64,000 nt of DNA from Sipunculus nudus (taxonomy: Eukaryota > Annelida > Sipuncula > Golfingiida > Sipunculidae), in NCBI GenBank assembly GCA_026874595.1, contig CM049306.1:65168019-65232018 (forward strand), given 5' to 3'. The notes below the pieces were generated by a model. That model was not told where the DNA came from and ran no database searches. It worked only from the letters and a program-made list of their open reading frames with translations. The position numbers and the translations under genes are program-made. Shown piece after piece: positions 32,201 through 46,095 of this stretch. Within the stretch, counting starts at the first letter, position 1. Every line of letters begins with the position of its first letter.

Positions 32201-35200
32201 TGGTTTAATGAAGCTTCTAAAACGCTTCTTTCGCAATTTAAATCGGCCATTTTTGCACAAAACACGATCTTGTATTACGCGAAAACCGCGCTTATTTCGG
32301 CGAAAACGACGTTTGTAACAGGGTCTAAATGGCCTAATGAAGCTTCTAAAACGCTTCTTTCGCAATTTAAATCGGCCATTTTTGCACAAAACACGATCTT
32401 CTGTTACGCGAAAACCGAACTGATTTCGGGGAAAACGATGTTTGTAACAGGGGCTAAATGGCTAAATGAGCTTCTAAAACGCTTCTTTCGCAATTTAAAT
32501 CGGCCATTTTTGCACAAAACACGATGTTGTATAACGCGAAAACCGCGCTGATTTCGGCGAAAACGACGTTTGTAACAGGGTCTAAATGGCGTAATGAAGC
32601 TTCTAAAACGCTTCTTTCGCAATTTAAATCGGCCATTTTTGCAGAAAATACGATCTTGTGTTACGCGAAAACCGAGCTGATTTCGGCGAAAACGACGTTT
32701 GTAACAGGATCTAAATGGCCTAATGAAGCTTCTAAATAGCTTCTTTCGCAATTTAAATCGGCCATTTTTGCACAAAACACGATGTTGTATAACGCGAAAA
32801 CCGAGCTGATTTCGGGGAAAACGATGTTTGTAACAGGGTCTAAATGGCCAAATGAAGCTTCTAAAAAGCTTCTTTTGCAATTTAAATCGGCCATTTTTGC
32901 ACAAAACACGATGTTGTATTACGCGAAAACCGCGCTGATTTCGGCGAAAACGACTTTTGTAACAGGGTCTAAATGGCCTAATGAAGCTTCTAAAACGCTT
33001 CTTTCGCAATTTAAATCGGCCATTTTTGCACAAAACACGATGTTGTATAACGCGAAAACCGAGCTGATTTCGGGGAAAACGATGTTTGTAACAGGGTCTA
33101 AATGGCTTAATGAAGCTTCTAAAACGCTTCTTTCGCAATTTAAATCGGCCATTTTTGCACAAAACACGATCTTGTATTACGCGAAAACCGCGCTGATTTC
33201 GGCGAAAACGACGTTTGTAACAGGGTCTAAATGGCCTAATGAAGCTTCTAAAACGCTTCTTTCGCAATTTAAATCGGCCATTTTTGCACAAAACACGATC
33301 TTCTGTTACGCGAAAACCGTGCTGATTTCGGCGAAAACGACGTTTGTAACAGGGTCTAAATGGCCTAATGAAGCTTCTAAAACGCTTCTTTCGAAATTTA
33401 AATCGGCCATTTTTGCACAAAACACGATCTTGTATTACGCGAAAACCGCGCTGATTTCGGCGAAAACGACGTTTGTAACAGGGTCTTAATGGCCTTATGA
33501 AGCTTCTAAAACGCTTCTTTCGCAATTTAAATCGGCCATTTTTGCACAAAACACGATCTTGTATAACGCGAAAACCGCGCTTATTTCGGCGAAAACGACG
33601 TTTGTAACAGGGTCTAAATGGCCTAATGAAGCTTCTAAAACGCTTCTTTCGCAATTTAAATCGGCCATTTTTGCACAAAACACGATCTTGTGTTATGCGA
33701 AAACCGAGCTGATTTCGGCGAAAACGACGTTTGTAACAGGGTCTAAATGGCCTAATGAAGCTTCTAAAACGCTTCTTTTGCAATTTAAATCGGCCATTTT
33801 TGCTCAAAACACGATGTTGTATAACGCGAAAACCGAGCTGATTTCGGGGAAAACGATGTTTGTAACAGTGTCTTAATGGCTTAATGAAGCTTCTAAAACT
33901 CTTCTTTCGCAATTTAAATCGGCCATTTTTGCAGAAAATACGATCTTGTATTTCGCGAAAACCGAGCTGATTTCGGCGAAAACGACGTTTGTAACAGGGT
34001 CTAAATGGCCTAATGAAGCTTCTAAAACGCTTCTTTTGCAATTTAAATCGGCCTTTTTTTGCACAAAACACGATCTTCTCTTACGCGAGAACCGAGCTGA
34101 TTTCGGGGAAAACGACGTTTGTAACAGGGTCTAAATGGCTTAATGAAGCTTCTAAAACGCTTCTTTCGCAATTTAAATCGGCCATTTTTGCACAAAACAC
34201 GATCTTGTATTACGCGAAAACCGCGCTGATTTCGGCGAAAACGACGTTTGTAACAGGGTCTAAATGGCCTAATGAAGCTTCTAAAACGCTACTTTCGCAA
34301 TTTAAATCGGCCATTTTTGCACAAAACACGATGTTGTATAACGCGAAAACCGAGCTGATTTCTGGGAAAACGATGTTTGTAACAGGGTCTAAATGGCTTA
34401 ATGAAGCTTCTAAAACGCTTCTTTCGCAATTTAAATCGGCCATTTTTGCACAAAACACGATCTTGTATTACGCGAAAACCGCGCTGATTTCGGCGAAAAC
34501 GACGTTTGTAACAGGGTCTAAATGGCCTAATGAAGCTTCTAAAACGCTTCTTTCGCAATTTAAATCGGCCATTTTTGCACAAAACACGATGTTGTATAAC
34601 GCGAAAACCGAGCTGATTTCGGGGAAAACGATGTTTGTAACAGGGTCTAAATGGCTTAATGAAGCTTCTAAAACGCTTCTTTCGCAATTTAAATCGGCCA
34701 TTTTTGCACAAAACACGATCTTGTATTACGCGAAAACCGCGCTTATTTCGGCGAAAACGACGTTTGTAACAGGGTCTAAATGGCCTAATGAAGCTTCTAA
34801 AACGCTTTTTTCGCAATTTAAATCGGCCATTTTTGCACAAAACACGATCTTCTGTTACGCGAAAACCGAGCCGATTTCGGGGAAAACGATGTTTGTAACA
34901 GGGTCTAAATGGTTTAATGAAGCTTCTAAAACGCTTCTTTCGCAATTTAAATCGGCCATTTTTGCACAAAACACGATCTTGTATTACGCGAAAACCGCGC
35001 TTATTTCGGCGAAAACGACGTTTGTAACAGGGTCTAAATGGCGTAATGAAGCTTCTAAAACGCTTCTTTCGCAATTTAAATCGGCCATTTTTGCACAAAA
35101 CACGATCTTCTGTTACGCGAAAACCGAACTGATTTGGGGGAAAACGATGTTTGTAACAGGGTCTAAATGGCTAAATGAGCTTCTAAAACGCTTCTTTCGC

Positions 35201-38200
35201 AATTTAAATCGGCCATTTTTGCACAAAACACGATCTTGTATTACGCGAAAACCGCGCTGATTTCGGCGAAAACGACGTTTGTAACAGGGTCTAAATGGCG
35301 TAATGAAGCTTCTAAAACGCTTCTTTCGCAATTTAAATCGGCCATTTTTGCAGAAAATACGATCTTGTGTTACGCGAAAACCGAGCTGATTTCGGCGAAA
35401 ACGACGTTTGTAACAGGATCTAAATGGCCTAATGAAGCTTCTAAATAGCTTCTTTCGCAATTTAAATCGGCCATTTTTGCACAAAACACGATGTTGTATA
35501 ACGCGAAAACCGAGCTGATTTCGGGGAAAACGATGTTTGTAACAGGGTCTAAATGGCTTAATAAAGCTTCTAAAACGCTTCTTTCGCAATTTAAATCGGC
35601 CATTTTTGCACAAAACACGATCTTGTATTACGCGAAAACCGCGCTGATTTCGGCGAAAACGACGTTTGTAACAGGGTCTAAATGGCCTAATGAAGCTTCT
35701 AAAACGCTTCTTTCGCAATTTAAATCGGCCATTTTTGCACAAAACACGATCTTGTATTACGCGAAAACCGCGCTGATTTCGGCGAAAACGACGTTTGTAA
35801 CAGGGTCTTAATGGCCTAATGAAGCTTCTAAAACGCTTCTTTCGCAATTTAAATCGGCCATTTTTGCACAAAACACGATCTTGTATAACGCGAAAACCGA
35901 GCTGATTTCGGGGAAAACGATGTTTGTAACAGCGTCTAAATGGCTTAATGAAGCTTCTAAAACGCTTTTTTCGATATTTAAATCGGCCATTTTTGCACAA
36001 AACACGATCTTGTATTACGCGAAAACCGCGCTGATTTCGGCGAAAACGACGTTTGTAACAGGGTCTAAATGGCCTAATGAAGCTTCTAAAACGCTTCTTT
36101 CGCAATTTAAATCGGCCATTTTTGCACAAAACACGATCTTCTGTTACGCGAAAACCGAGCTGATTTCGGGGAAAACGATGTTTGTAACAGGGTCTAAATG
36201 GCTTAATGAAGCTTCTAAAACGCTTCTTTCGCAATTTAAATCGGCCATTTTTGCACAAAACACGATCTTGTATAACGCGAAAACCGAGCTGATTTCGGGG
36301 AAAACGATGTTTGTAACAGGGTCTAAATGGCTTAATAAAGCTTCTAAAACGCTTCTTTCGCAATTTAAATCGGCCATTTTTGCACAAAACACGATCTTGT
36401 ATTACGCGAAAACCGCGCTGATTTCGGCGAAAACGACGTTTGTAACAGGGTCTAAATGGCCTAATGAAGCTTCTAAAACGCTTCTTTCGCAATTTAAATC
36501 GGCCATTTTTGCAGAAAATACGATCTTGTGTTACGCGAAAACCGAGCTGATTTCGGCGAAAACGACGTTTGTAACAGGATCTAAATGGCCTAATGAAGCT
36601 TCTAAATAGCTTCTTTCGCAATTTAAATCGGCCATTTTTGCACAAAACACGATGTTGTATAACGCGAAAACCGAGCTGATTTCGGGGAAAACGATGTTTG
36701 TAACAGGGTCTAAATGGCTTAATAAAGCTTCTAAAACGCTTCTTTCGCAATTTAAATCGGCCATTTTTGCACAAAACACGATCTTGTATTACGCGAAAAC
36801 CGCGCTGATTTCGGCGAAAACGACGTTTGTAACAGGGTCTAAATGGCCTAATGAAGCTTCTAAAACGCTTCTTTCGCAATTTAAATCGGCCATTTTTGCA
36901 CAAAACACGATCTTGTATTACGCGAAAACCGCGCTGATTTCGGCGAAAACGACGTTTGTAACAGGGTCTTAATGGCCTAATGAAGCTTCTAAAACGCTTC
37001 TTTCGCAATTTAAATCGGCCATTTTTGCACAAAACACGATCTTGTATAACGCGAAAACCGAGCTGATTTCGGGGAAAACGATGTTTGTAACAGCGTCTAA
37101 ATGGCTTAATGAAGCTTCTAAAACGCTTTTTTCGATATTTAAATCGGCCATTTTTGCACAAAACACGATCTTGTATTACGCGAAAACCGCGCTGATTTCG
37201 GCGAAAACGACGTTTGTAACAGGGTCTAAATGGCCTAATGAAGCTTCTAAAACGCTTCTTTCGCAATTTAAATCGGCCATTTTTGCACAAAACACGATCT
37301 TCTGTTACGCGAAAACCGAGCTGATTTCGGGGGGAAAACGATGTTTGTAACAGGGTCTAAATGGCTTAATGAAGCTTCTAAAACGCTTCTTTCGCAATTT
37401 AAATCGGCCATTTTTGCACAAAACACGATCTTGTATAACGCGAAAACCGAGCTGATTTCGGGGAAAACGATGTTTGTAACAGGGTCTAAATGGCTTAATA
37501 AAGCTTCTAAAACGCTTCTTTCGCAATTTAAATCGGCCATTTTTGCACAAAACACGATCTTGTATTACGCGAAAACCGCGCTGATTTCGGCGAAAACGAC
37601 GTTTGTAACAGGGTCTAAATGGCCTAATGAAGCTTCTAAAACGCTTCTTTCGCAATTTAAATCGGCCATTTTTGCACAAAACACGATCTTCTGTTACGCG
37701 AAAACCGTGCTGATTTCGGCGAAAACGACGTTTGTAACAGGGTCTAAATGGCCTAATGAAGCTTCTAAAACGCTTCTTTCGCAATTTAAATCGGCCATTT
37801 TTGCACAAAACACGATCTTGTATTACGCGAAAACCGCGCTGATTTCGGCGAAAACGACGTTTGTAACAGGGTCTAAATGGCCTAATGAAGCTTCTAAAAC
37901 GCTTCTTTCGCAATTTAAATCGGCCATTTTTGCACAAAACACGATCTTGTATAACGCGAAAACCGAGCTGATTTCGGGGAAAACGATGTTTGTAACAGCG
38001 TCTAAATGGCTTAATGAAGCTTCTAAAACGCTTTTTTCGATATTTAAATCGGCCATTTTTGCACAAAACACGATCTTGTATTACGCGAAAACCGCGCTGA
38101 TTTCGGCGAAAACGACGTTTGTAACAGGGTCTAAATGGCCTAATGAAGCTTCTAAAACGCTTCTTTCGCAATTTAAATCGGCCATTTTTGCACAAAACAC

Positions 38201-41200
38201 GATCTTCTGTTACGCGAAAACCGAGCTGATTTCGGGGAAAACGATGTTTGTAACAGGGTCTAAATGGCTTAATGAAGCTTCTAAAACGCTTCTTTCGCAA
38301 TTTAAATCGGCCATTTTTGCACAAAACACGATCTTGTATTACGCGAAAACCGTGCTGATTTCGGCGAAAACGACGTTTGTAACAGGGTCTAAATGGCTTA
38401 ATGAAGCTTCTTAAACGCTTCTTTCGCAATTTAAATCGGCCATTTTTGCACAAAACACGATCTTGTATTACGCGAAAACCGCGCTGATTTCGGCGAAAAC
38501 GACGTTTGTAACAGAGTCTAAATGGCCTAATGAAGCTTCTAAAACGCTTCTTTCGCAATTTAAATCGGCCATTTTGCACAAAACACGATCTTCTGATACG
38601 CGAAAACCGAGCTGGTTTCGGGGAAAACGATGTTTGTAACAGGGTCTAAATGGCTTAATGAAGCTTCTAAAACGCTTCTTTCGCAATTTAAATCGGCCTT
38701 TTTTTGCACAAAACACGATCTTCTCTTACGCGAAAACCGAGCTGATTTCGGGGAAAACGACGTTTGTAACAGGGTCTAAATGGCCTAATGAAGCTTCTAA
38801 AACGCTTCTTTCGCAATTTAAATCGGCCATTTTTGCAGAAAATACGATCTTGTGTTACGCGAAAACCGAGCTGATTTCGGCGAAAACGACGTTTGTAACA
38901 GGGTCTAAATGGCCTAATGAAGCTTCTAAATAGCTTCTTTTGCAATTTAAATCGGCCATTTTTGCACAAAACACGATGTTGTATAACGCGAAAACCGAGC
39001 TGATTTCGGGGAAAACGATGTTTGTAACAGGGTCTAAATGGCTTAATGAAGCTTCTAAAACGCTTCTTTCGCAATTTAAATCGGCCATTTTTACACAAAA
39101 CACGATCTTGTATTTCGCGAAAACCGCGCTGATTTCGGCGAAAACGACGTTTGTAACAGGGTCTAAATGGCCTAATGAAGCTTCTAAAACGCTTCTTTCG
39201 CAATTTAAATCGGCCATTTTTGCACAAAACACGATGTTGTATAACGCGAAAACCGAGCTGATTTCGGGGAAAACGATGTTTGTAACAGGGTCTAAATGGC
39301 TTAATGAAGCTTCTAAAACGCTTCTTTCGCAATTTAAATCGGCCATTTTTGCACAAAACACGATCTTGTATTACGCGAAAACCGCGCTGATTTCGGCGAA
39401 AACGACGTTTGTAACAGGGTCTAAATGGCCTAATGAAGCTTCTAAAACGCTTCTTTCGCAATTTAAATCGGCCATTTTTGCACAAAACACGATGTTGTAT
39501 AACGATCTTCTGTTACGCAAAAACCGAGCTGATTTCGGGGAAAACGATGTTTGTAACAGGGTCTAAATGGCTTAATGAAGCTTCTAAAACGCTTCTTTCG
39601 CAATTTAAATCGGCCATTTTTGCACAAAACACGATCGTGTATTACGCGAAAACCGCGCTGATTTCGGCGAAAACGACGTTTGTAACAGGGTCTAAATGGC
39701 CTAATGAAGCTTCTAAAACGCTTCTTTCGCAATTTAAATCGGCCATTTTTGCACAAAACACGATGTTGTATAACGCGAAAACCGAGCTGATTTCGGGGAA
39801 AACGATGTTTGTAACAGGGTCTAAATGGCTTAATGAAGCTTCTAAAATGCTTCTTTCGCAATTTAAATCGGCCATTTTTGCACAAAACACGATCTTCTGT
39901 TACGCGAAAACCGAGCCGATTTCGGGGAAAACGATGTTTGTAACAGGGTCTAAATGGTTTAATGAAGCTTCAAAAACGCTTCTTTCGTAATTTAAATCGG
40001 CCCTTTTGCACAAAACACGATGTTGTATAACGCGAAGACCGAGCTGATTTCGGGGAAAACGATGTTTGTAACAGGGTCTAAATGGCTAAATGAAGCTTCT
40101 AAAACGCTTCTTTCGCAATTTAAATCGGCCATTTTTGCACAAAACACGATCTTGTATTACGCGAAAACCGCGCTGATTTCGGCGAAAACGACGTTTGTAA
40201 CAGGGTCTAAATGGACTAATGAAGCTTCTAAAACGCTTCTTTTGCAATTTAAATCGGCCATTTTTGCACAAAACACGATCTTCTGTTACGCAAAAACCGA
40301 GCTGATTTCGGGGAAAACGATGTTTGTAACAGGGTCTAAATGGCTTAATGAAGCTTCTAAAACGCTTCTTTCGCAATTTAAATCGGCCATTTTTGCACAA
40401 AACACGATCTTGTATTACGCGAAAACCGCGCTGATTTCGGCGAAAACGACGTTTGTAACAGGGTCTAAATGGCCTAATGAAGGTTCTAAAACGCTTCTTT
40501 CGCAATTTAAATCGGCCATTTTTGCACAAAACACGATCTTCTGTTACGCGAAAATCGAGCTGATTTCGGGGAAAACGATGTTTGTAACAGGGTCTAAGTG
40601 GCTTAATGAAGCTTCTAAAACGCTTCTTTCGCAATTTAAATCGGCCATTTTTGCACAAAACACGATCTTGTATTTCGCGAAAACCGCGCTGATTTCGGGG
40701 AAAACGACGTTTGTTACAGGGTCTAAATGGCCTAATGAAGCTTCTAAAACGCTTCTTTCGCAATTTAAATCGGCCATTTTTGCACAAAACACGATGTTGT
40801 ATAACGCGAAAACCGAGCTGATTTCGGGGAAAACGATGTTTGTAACAGGGTCTAAATGGCTTAATGAAGCTTCTAAAACGCTTCTTTCGCAATTTAAATC
40901 GGCCATTTTTGCACAAAACACGATCTTCTGTTACGCGAAAACCGAGCCGATTTCGGGGAAAACGATGTTTGTAACAGGGTCTAAATGGTTTAATGAAGCT
41001 TCTAAAACGCTTCTTTCGCAATTTAAATCGGCCATTTTTGCACAAAACACGATCTTGTATTACGCGAAAACCGCGCTTATTTCGGCGAAAACGACGTTTG
41101 TAACAGGGTCTAAATGGCCTAATGAAGCTTCTAAAACGCTTCTTTCGCAATTTAAATCGGCCATTTTTGCACAAAACACGATCTTCTGTTACGCGAAAAC

Positions 41201-44200
41201 CGAACTGATTTCGGGGAAAACGATGTTTGTAACAGGGTCTAAATGGCTTAATGAAGCTTCTAAAACGCTTCTTTCGCAATTTAAATCGGCCATTTTTGCA
41301 CAAAACACGATCTTGTACTTCGCGAAAACCGCGCTGATTTCGGCGAAAACGACGTTTGTAACAGGGTCTAAATGGCCTAATGAAGCTTCTAAAACGCTTC
41401 TTTCGCAATTTAAATTGGCCATTTTTGCAGAAAATACGATCTTGTGTTACGCGAAAACCGAGCTGATTTCGGCGAAAACGACGTTTGTAACAGGGTCTAA
41501 ATGGCCTAATGAAGCTTCTAAATAGCTTATTTCGCAATTTAAATCGGCCATTTTTGCACAAAACACGATGTTGTATAACGCGAAAACCGAGCTGATTTCG
41601 GGGAAAACGATGTTTGTAACAGGGTCTAAATGGCCTAATGAAGCTTCTAAAACGCTTCTTTCGCAATTTAAATCGGCCATTTTTGCACAAAACACGATGT
41701 TGTATAACGCGAAAACCGAGCTGATTTCGGGGAAAACGATGTTTGTAACAAGGTCTAAATGGCCTAATGAAGCTTCTAAAACGCTTCTTTCGCAATTTAA
41801 ATCGGCCATTTTTGCACAAAACACGATCTTCTGTTACGCGAAAACCGTGCAGATTTCGGCGAAAACGACGTTTGTAACAGGGTCTAAATGGCTTAATGAA
41901 GCTTCTAAAACGCTTCTTTCGCAATTTAAATCGGCCATTTTTGCACAAAACACGATCTTGTATTACGCGAAAACCTCGCTGATTTCGGGGAAAACGATGT
42001 TTGTAACAGGGTCTAAATGGCTTAATGAAGCTTCTAAAACGCTTCTTTCGCAATTTAAATCGGCCATTTTTGCACAAAACACGATCTTGTATTACGCGAA
42101 AACCGCGCTTATTTCGGCAAAAACGACGTTTGTAACAGGGTCTAAATGGCCTAATGAAGCTTCTAAAACGCTTCTTTCGCTATTTAAATCGGCCATTTTT
42201 GCACAAAACACGATCTTCTGTTACGCGAAAACCGAGCTGATTTCGGGGAAAACGATGTTTGTAACAGGGTCTAAATGGCTTAATGAAACTTCTAAAACGC
42301 TTCTTTCGCAATTTAAATCGGCCATTTTTGCACAAAAGACGATCTTGTATTACGCGAAAACCGCGCTGATTTCGGCGAAAACGACGTTTGTAACAGGGTC
42401 TAAATGGCCTAATGAAGCTTCTAAAACGCTTCTTTTGCAATTTAAATCGGCCATTTTTGCACAAAACACGATGTTGTATAACGCGAAAACCGAGCTGATT
42501 TCGGGGAAAACGATGTTTGTAACAGGGTCTAAATGGCTTAATGAAGCTTCTAAAACGCTTCTTTCGCAATTTAAATCGGCCATTTTTGCACAAAACACGA
42601 TCTTGTATTACGCGAAAACCGCGCTGATTTCGGCGAAAACGACGTTTGTAACAGGGTCTAAATGGTTTAATGAAGCTTCTAAAACGCTTCTTTCGCAATT
42701 TAAATCGGCCATTTTTGCACAAAACACGATCTTGTATTACGCGAAAACCGCGCTTATTTCGGCGAAAACGACGTTTGTAACAGGGTCTAAATGGCCTAAT
42801 GAAGCTTCTAAAACGCTTCTTTCGCAATTTAAATCGGCCATTTTTGCACAAAACACGATCTTCTGTTACGCGAAAACCGAACTGATTTCGGGGAAAACGA
42901 TGTTTGTAACAGGGTCTAAATGGCTTAATGAAGCTTCTAAAACGCTTCTTTCGCAATTTAAATCGGCCATTTTTGCACAAAACACGATCTTGTACTTCGC
43001 GAAAACCGCGCTGATTTCGGCGAAAACGACGTTTGTAACAGGGTCTAAATGGCCTAATGAAGCTTCTAAAACGCTTCTTTCGCAATTTAAATTGGCCATT
43101 TTTGCAGAAAATACGATCTTGTGTTACGCGAAAACCGAGCTGATTTCGGCGAAAACGACGTTTGTAACAGGGTCTAAATGGCCTAATGAAGCTTCTAAAT
43201 AGCTTCTTTCGCAATTTAAATCGGCCATTTTTGCACAAAACACGATGTTGTATAACGCGAAAACCGAGCTGATTTCGGGGAAAACGATGTTTGTAACAGG
43301 GTCTAAATGGCCTAATGAAGCTTCTAAAACGCTTCTTTCGCGCAATTTAAATCGGCCATTTTTGCACAAAACACGATGTTGTATAACGCGAAAACCGAGC
43401 TGATTTCGGGGAAAACGATGTTTGTAACAAGGTCTAAATGGCCTAATGAAGCTTCTAAAACGCTTCTTTCGCAATTTAAATCGGCCATTTTTGCACAAAA
43501 CACGATCTTCTGTTACGCGAAAACCGTGCAGATTTCGGCGAAAACGACGTTTGTAACAGGGTCTAAATGGCTTAATGAAGCTTCTAAAACGCTTCTTTCG
43601 CAATTTAAATCGGCCATTTTTGCACAAAACACGATCTTGTATTACGCGAAAACCTCGCTGATTTCGGGGAAAACGATGTTTGTAACAGGGTCTAAATGGC
43701 TTAATGAAGCTTCTAAAACGCTTCTTTCGCAATTTAAATCGGCCATTTTTGCACAAAACACGATCTTGTATTACGCGAAAACCGCGCTTATTTCGGCAAA
43801 AACGACGTTTGTAACAGGGTCTAAATGGCCTAATGAAGCTTCTAAAACGCTTCTTTCGCTATTTAAATCGGCCATTTTTGCACAAAACACGATCTTCTGT
43901 TACGCGAAAACCGAGCTGATTTCGGGGAAAACGATGTTTGTAACAGGGTCTAAATGGCTTAATGAAGCTTCTAAAACGCTTCTTTCGCAATTTAAATCGG
44001 CCATTTTTGCACAAAAGACGATCTTGTATTACGCGAAAACCGCGCTGATTTCGGCGAAAACGACGTTTGTAACAGGGTCTAAATGGCCTAATGAAGCTTC
44101 TAAAACGCTTCTTTTGCAATTTAAATCGGCCATTTTTGCACAAAACACGATGTTGTATAACGCGAAAACCGAGCTGATTTCGGGGAAAACGATGTTTGTA

Positions 44201-44629
44201 ACAGGGTCTAAATGGCTTAATGAAGCTTCTAAAACGCTTCTTTCGCAATTTAAATCGGCCATTTTTGCACAAAACACGATCTTGTATTACGCGAAAACCG
44301 CGCTGATTTCGGCGAAAACGACGTTTGTAACAGGGTCTAAATGGCCTAATGAAGCTTCTAAAACGCTTCTTTCGCAATTTAAATCGGCCATTTTTGCACA
44401 AAACACGATCTTGTATTACGCGAAAACCGCGCTTATTTCGGCGAAAACGACGTTTGTAACAGGGTCTAAATGGCCTAATGAAGCTTCTAAAACGCTTCTT
44501 TCGCAATTTAAATCGGCCATTTTTGCACAAAACACGATCTTCTGTTACGCGAAAACCGAGCTGATTTCGGGGAAAACGATGTTTGTAACAGGGTCTAAAT
44601 GGCTTAATGAAGCTTCTAAAACGCTTCTT
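29206..44629. repeat. 129-bp satellite array, about 120 copies, HindIII/SwaI sites in each unit
   Basis: The AAGCTT in each unit is spaced 129 bp (29243, 29372, 29501 ... 44610). Most units also contain ATTTAAAT. Two main subtypes alternate over long stretches: one with CGCTGATTTCGGCGAAAACGA (A) and one with CGAGCTGATTTCGGGGAAAAC (B), giving a 258-bp dimer. Larger blocks are duplicated at offsets of 902, 1,161, about 1,679 and 3,611 bp. Because 129 is a multiple of three and the unit lacks stops in three frames, frames of up to 725 codons run on both strands. Variation among units changes amino acids freely and introduces stops, so I do not call genes here. The right end is lost in the assembly gap. 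Confidence 0.97.
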
Positions 44630-45129
44630 NNNNNNNNNNNNNNNNNNNNNNNNNNNNNNNNNNNNNNNNNNNNNNNNNNNNNNNNNNNNNNNNNNNNNNN
44701 NNNNNNNNNNNNNNNNNNNNNNNNNNNNNNNNNNNNNNNNNNNNNNNNNNNNNNNNNNNNNNNNNNNNNNNNNNNNNNNNNNNNNNNNNNNNNNNNNNNN
44801 NNNNNNNNNNNNNNNNNNNNNNNNNNNNNNNNNNNNNNNNNNNNNNNNNNNNNNNNNNNNNNNNNNNNNNNNNNNNNNNNNNNNNNNNNNNNNNNNNNNN
44901 NNNNNNNNNNNNNNNNNNNNNNNNNNNNNNNNNNNNNNNNNNNNNNNNNNNNNNNNNNNNNNNNNNNNNNNNNNNNNNNNNNNNNNNNNNNNNNNNNNNN
45001 NNNNNNNNNNNNNNNNNNNNNNNNNNNNNNNNNNNNNNNNNNNNNNNNNNNNNNNNNNNNNNNNNNNNNNNNNNNNNNNNNNNNNNNNNNNNNNNNNNNN
45101 NNNNNNNNNNNNNNNNNNNNNNNNNNNNN
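44630..45129. other. Assembly gap, 500 N
   Basis: Exactly 500 N follow in the middle of a 129-bp unit, a typical placeholder length. The true size of the satellite here is unknown. Confidence 0.99.
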
Positions 45130-45206
45130 AGACGGCCGGACGGACGGACGACGGACAAAGGACCACGACTATAGCTCAGATGACTTATAGTCAGCTGAGC
45201 TAACAA
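45130..45206 (+). mobile_element. 3' end of a dispersed family member (R5)
   Basis: Immediately after the gap come the GACGGCCGGACGGACGG-type spacer and the hairpin at 45172-45202 (TAGCTCAGATGAC, loop TTATA, GTCAGCTGAGCTA). This is the standard 3' end of the family. The body lies in the gap or is the satellite itself. Confidence 0.7.
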
Positions 45207-46095
45207 ACAAAGAAACAGTTAGGGGTGAAAACATAACCTCCTTGCCAGAGGCAATAACCATCCGATTATTTTCTTCATTAACAGAAAAATGAACTAGTGA
45301 TAAAGTTTCTTCCGCACATTCTTGAATGTAGTACTTAATTATCATCTGTAGTTTCTGTTGATCAATCATTTAAAACTTTTACCACGGAGAGCCATCATAA
45401 AGCTACACTGAGGATTTGTTCAGAGAACACCTGTTATATTAAGCTGAGAGCTGATATGTCAAATCAGCATTTTTTTAAATAGGTCCATGGCCTCTTTGTT
45501 AATGAAGATAAAAGTGAACATTTGTGAAAGGGCTGTAACAATGAATCAAATAATTGATGCACTGAATCGAAGCCAGTCATTAATCGATAATCGAATCAGG
45601 CATGAAATCATGGATTAATTTCAATTATTTCATTGTCATATCCTTTTGATCTCTAGCTCTTACCTAGGAAAAGTTAAGCAGCCAACATGATGAAGTAGCA
45701 CTGTTATTTAACAAAGAAAGTAATCTTATATCCTTCATTAGATGTTAGCAAAATAATGGATGAGAAGATTCAAATATTATTTTTCAGCATAAATTCTCAG
45801 GTATATAATAATCTCAATATTATAGCATCACATGGGATGAAAAATTTTAGTAAATATACATCTCTGACAGTATATTTCGAAGGAACACAATTATTCATAA
45901 TCGAATTAAATCAAAGACTTCTTAGCATTTCACAGGCCCCATGTATGATCATAGTGCTATTTAATCTTCTGGAATGGGGTTTTTCTGTTCATGGTGTCAG
46001 AAATAATCCTGAAGAAATAACTTGAAGTTAAAACATTTGAGTGAATCTCTGAGGTTCTTACAAGATTTAATCATTTATAAATTGTCCTACATTTC
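45207..46095. other. AT-rich spacer, no recognised gene
   Basis: Short frames at 45169-45369 (minus) and 45756-46025 (plus) carry no recognisable domain. A small dyad, ATTAATCGATAATCGAATC, occurs near 45580. Confidence 0.5.

Noticed and set aside
29185-44629. Dozens of long open frames (up to 725 codons) on both strands
   Set aside because: They are periodic translations of the 129-bp satellite. Frames on opposite strands cannot all be coding, variants are mostly non-synonymous, and some units carry in-frame stops.
45130-45206. Long frames spanning the N gap
   Set aside because: They are artefacts of translating N as open sequence.
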